Assembly (NCBI GenBank): GCA_045647905.1
Contig: JAZRMZ010000079.1
Location: 1-6,435 of the forward strand
From: SIG440 sp045647905
Lineage (GTDB): Bacteria; Bacillota; Clostridia; Monoglobales; Monoglobaceae
Reading direction: 5' to 3'
DNA length: 6,435 nt
Shown here: in pieces, positions 5,764 to 6,435 of the stretch
Layout: the number at the start of each line of letters is the position of its first letter
How positions within the stretch are numbered: the first letter of the stretch is position 1
Translations under genes and position numbers: made by a program
The notes under the pieces: generated by a model
What the model saw: the letters and a program-made list of their open reading frames with translations, nothing else
Told to the model about the DNA's origin: nothing
Database searches by the model: none

Positions 5764-6435
5764 TTATCTCTGAACTCTGCCCGAACCGTCGCCGCCTGCC
5801 AGCTTTTCAACTTCGCTTACAGACACACGGTTATAGTCACCCTCAACCGAGTGTTTCAAAGCTGATGCCGCAACAGCAAACTCAATTGCATCGGCAGATG
5901 ACTTACCCGTAAGGATTGAATAGATAAGACCGCCACCAAAGGAATCGCCGCCGCCAACACGGTCAACAATGTGCAGATGATATGACTTTGAGAAGTAATA
6001 GTCCTCGCCGTCATAAAGCATACCTGCCCAGTCATTGTCACTTGCAGAGATTGATGTACGGAGTGTGATTGCAACCTTTTCAAAGCCAAACTTGTCGGCA
6101 AGCTGTTTTGCAACACTCTTATAGCCTTCATGATTAAGTTTTCCGCCATAAATATCGGTACCTTCAGCCTCAATGCCGAACACATCCTTGGCATCTTCTT
6201 CGTTTGAAATGCAAACGTCAACATATTTGCAAAGCTCGGTCATTGCTTCCCTTGCTTCTGCTCTTGTCCAGAGCTTGCCTCTGTAGTTAAGGTCGCAGGA
6301 AATCTTGATGCCCTTTGCCTTTGCGGCAATGCAAGCCTGCTTGCAGATTTCAACAAGGTTTGCACCGAGGGCGGGAGTGATGCCTGTGAAATGGAACCAA
6401 TCTGCATCTTCAAAAATTGCATCCCAATCGAAATC
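5764..6435 (-). CDS. kdgK: 2-keto-3-deoxygluconate kinase (PfkB family), N-terminus cut by window edge
   Basis: Phosphorylates 2-keto-3-deoxygluconate with ATP in the cytoplasm, feeding the KDPG aldolase step of hexuronate (pectin, alginate or glucuronate) catabolism. The frame is open from 6435 to the TAA at 5764-5766, giving 223 visible residues of a family of about 340, so roughly the first third is missing. The Met at 6243 is internal. Seen in order: WFHFTGITPAL (13-23), SCDLNYRGKLW (46-56) with the DxNxR motif of PfkB kinases, CISNEEDA, VAITLRTSISASDNDW, the PfkB signature VDRVGGGDSFGGGLIY with the catalytic base D164 of the visible part, and the end GGDGSGRVQR. These match the KdgK-type sugar kinases of Clostridia as I know them. 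A related sugar-acid kinase specificity cannot be excluded. A terminator follows closely, so it is the last gene of its transcript. Confidence 0.9.
   Translation of the reverse strand, partial: DFDWDAIFEDADWFHFTGITPALGANLVEICKQACIAAKAKGIKISCDLNYRGKLWTRAEAREAMTELCKYVDVCISNEEDAKDVFGIEAEGTDIYGGKLNHEGYKSVAKQLADKFGFEKVAITLRTSISASDNDWAGMLYDGEDYYFSKSYHLHIVDRVGGGDSFGGGLIYSILTGKSSADAIEFAVAASALKHSVEGDYNRVSVSEVEKLAGGDGSGRVQR

Overview
The window looks like a chromosomal segment of a low-to-moderate GC Firmicute of the class Clostridia, most likely an uncultured gut-type lineage (Ruminococcaceae/Oscillospirales-like). The basis is the Clostridia-style KdgK and IMP dehydrogenase sequences, the secreted BspA-type leucine-rich-repeat protein with a C-terminal region of a kind common in clostridial secreted proteins, and the AGGAG ribosome binding sites with TATAAT promoters. 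The lineage is inferred from protein character and was not tested by a search.

Layout. Left end, plus strand: the 3' part of an 8-oxoguanine-type DNA glycosylase gene (cut by the window edge), followed 19 nt later by an FMN nitroreductase-family gene, probably in one transcript. From 1014 to 1324 there is a convergent junction with no gene. It holds two related imperfect-palindrome repeats (about 121 and 132 bp) on either side of a strong bidirectional intrinsic terminator.

The rest is on the minus strand. Read in transcription order from the right edge: the 3' two thirds of a 2-keto-3-deoxygluconate kinase gene (kdgK) ending in a terminator; a secreted 515-residue protein with fifteen exact 23-residue leucine-rich repeats; a 208-residue cytoplasmic alpha/beta hydrolase 48 nt further on; guaB with its own good promoter; and a small protein with two duplicated zinc ribbons whose ATG overlaps the guaB stop codon by one base.

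How the genes work together. guaB and the zinc-ribbon gene form a translationally coupled pair. A sequence fitting the Firmicutes PurR operator (PurBox) lies just upstream of the guaB -35 box, which suggests control by purine supply. The IMP dehydrogenase is collinear, key residue by key residue, with the enzyme of the protozoan Tritrichomonas foetus. kdgK points to hexuronate/pectin sugar use, and the LRR protein to an extracellular binding role. No link between these and the hydrolase is shown. I see no phage, CRISPR, insertion sequence with transposase, or RNA gene. The most unusual items are the paired repeats at the convergent junction, the internally duplicated zinc-ribbon protein coupled to guaB, and the candidate PurBox.
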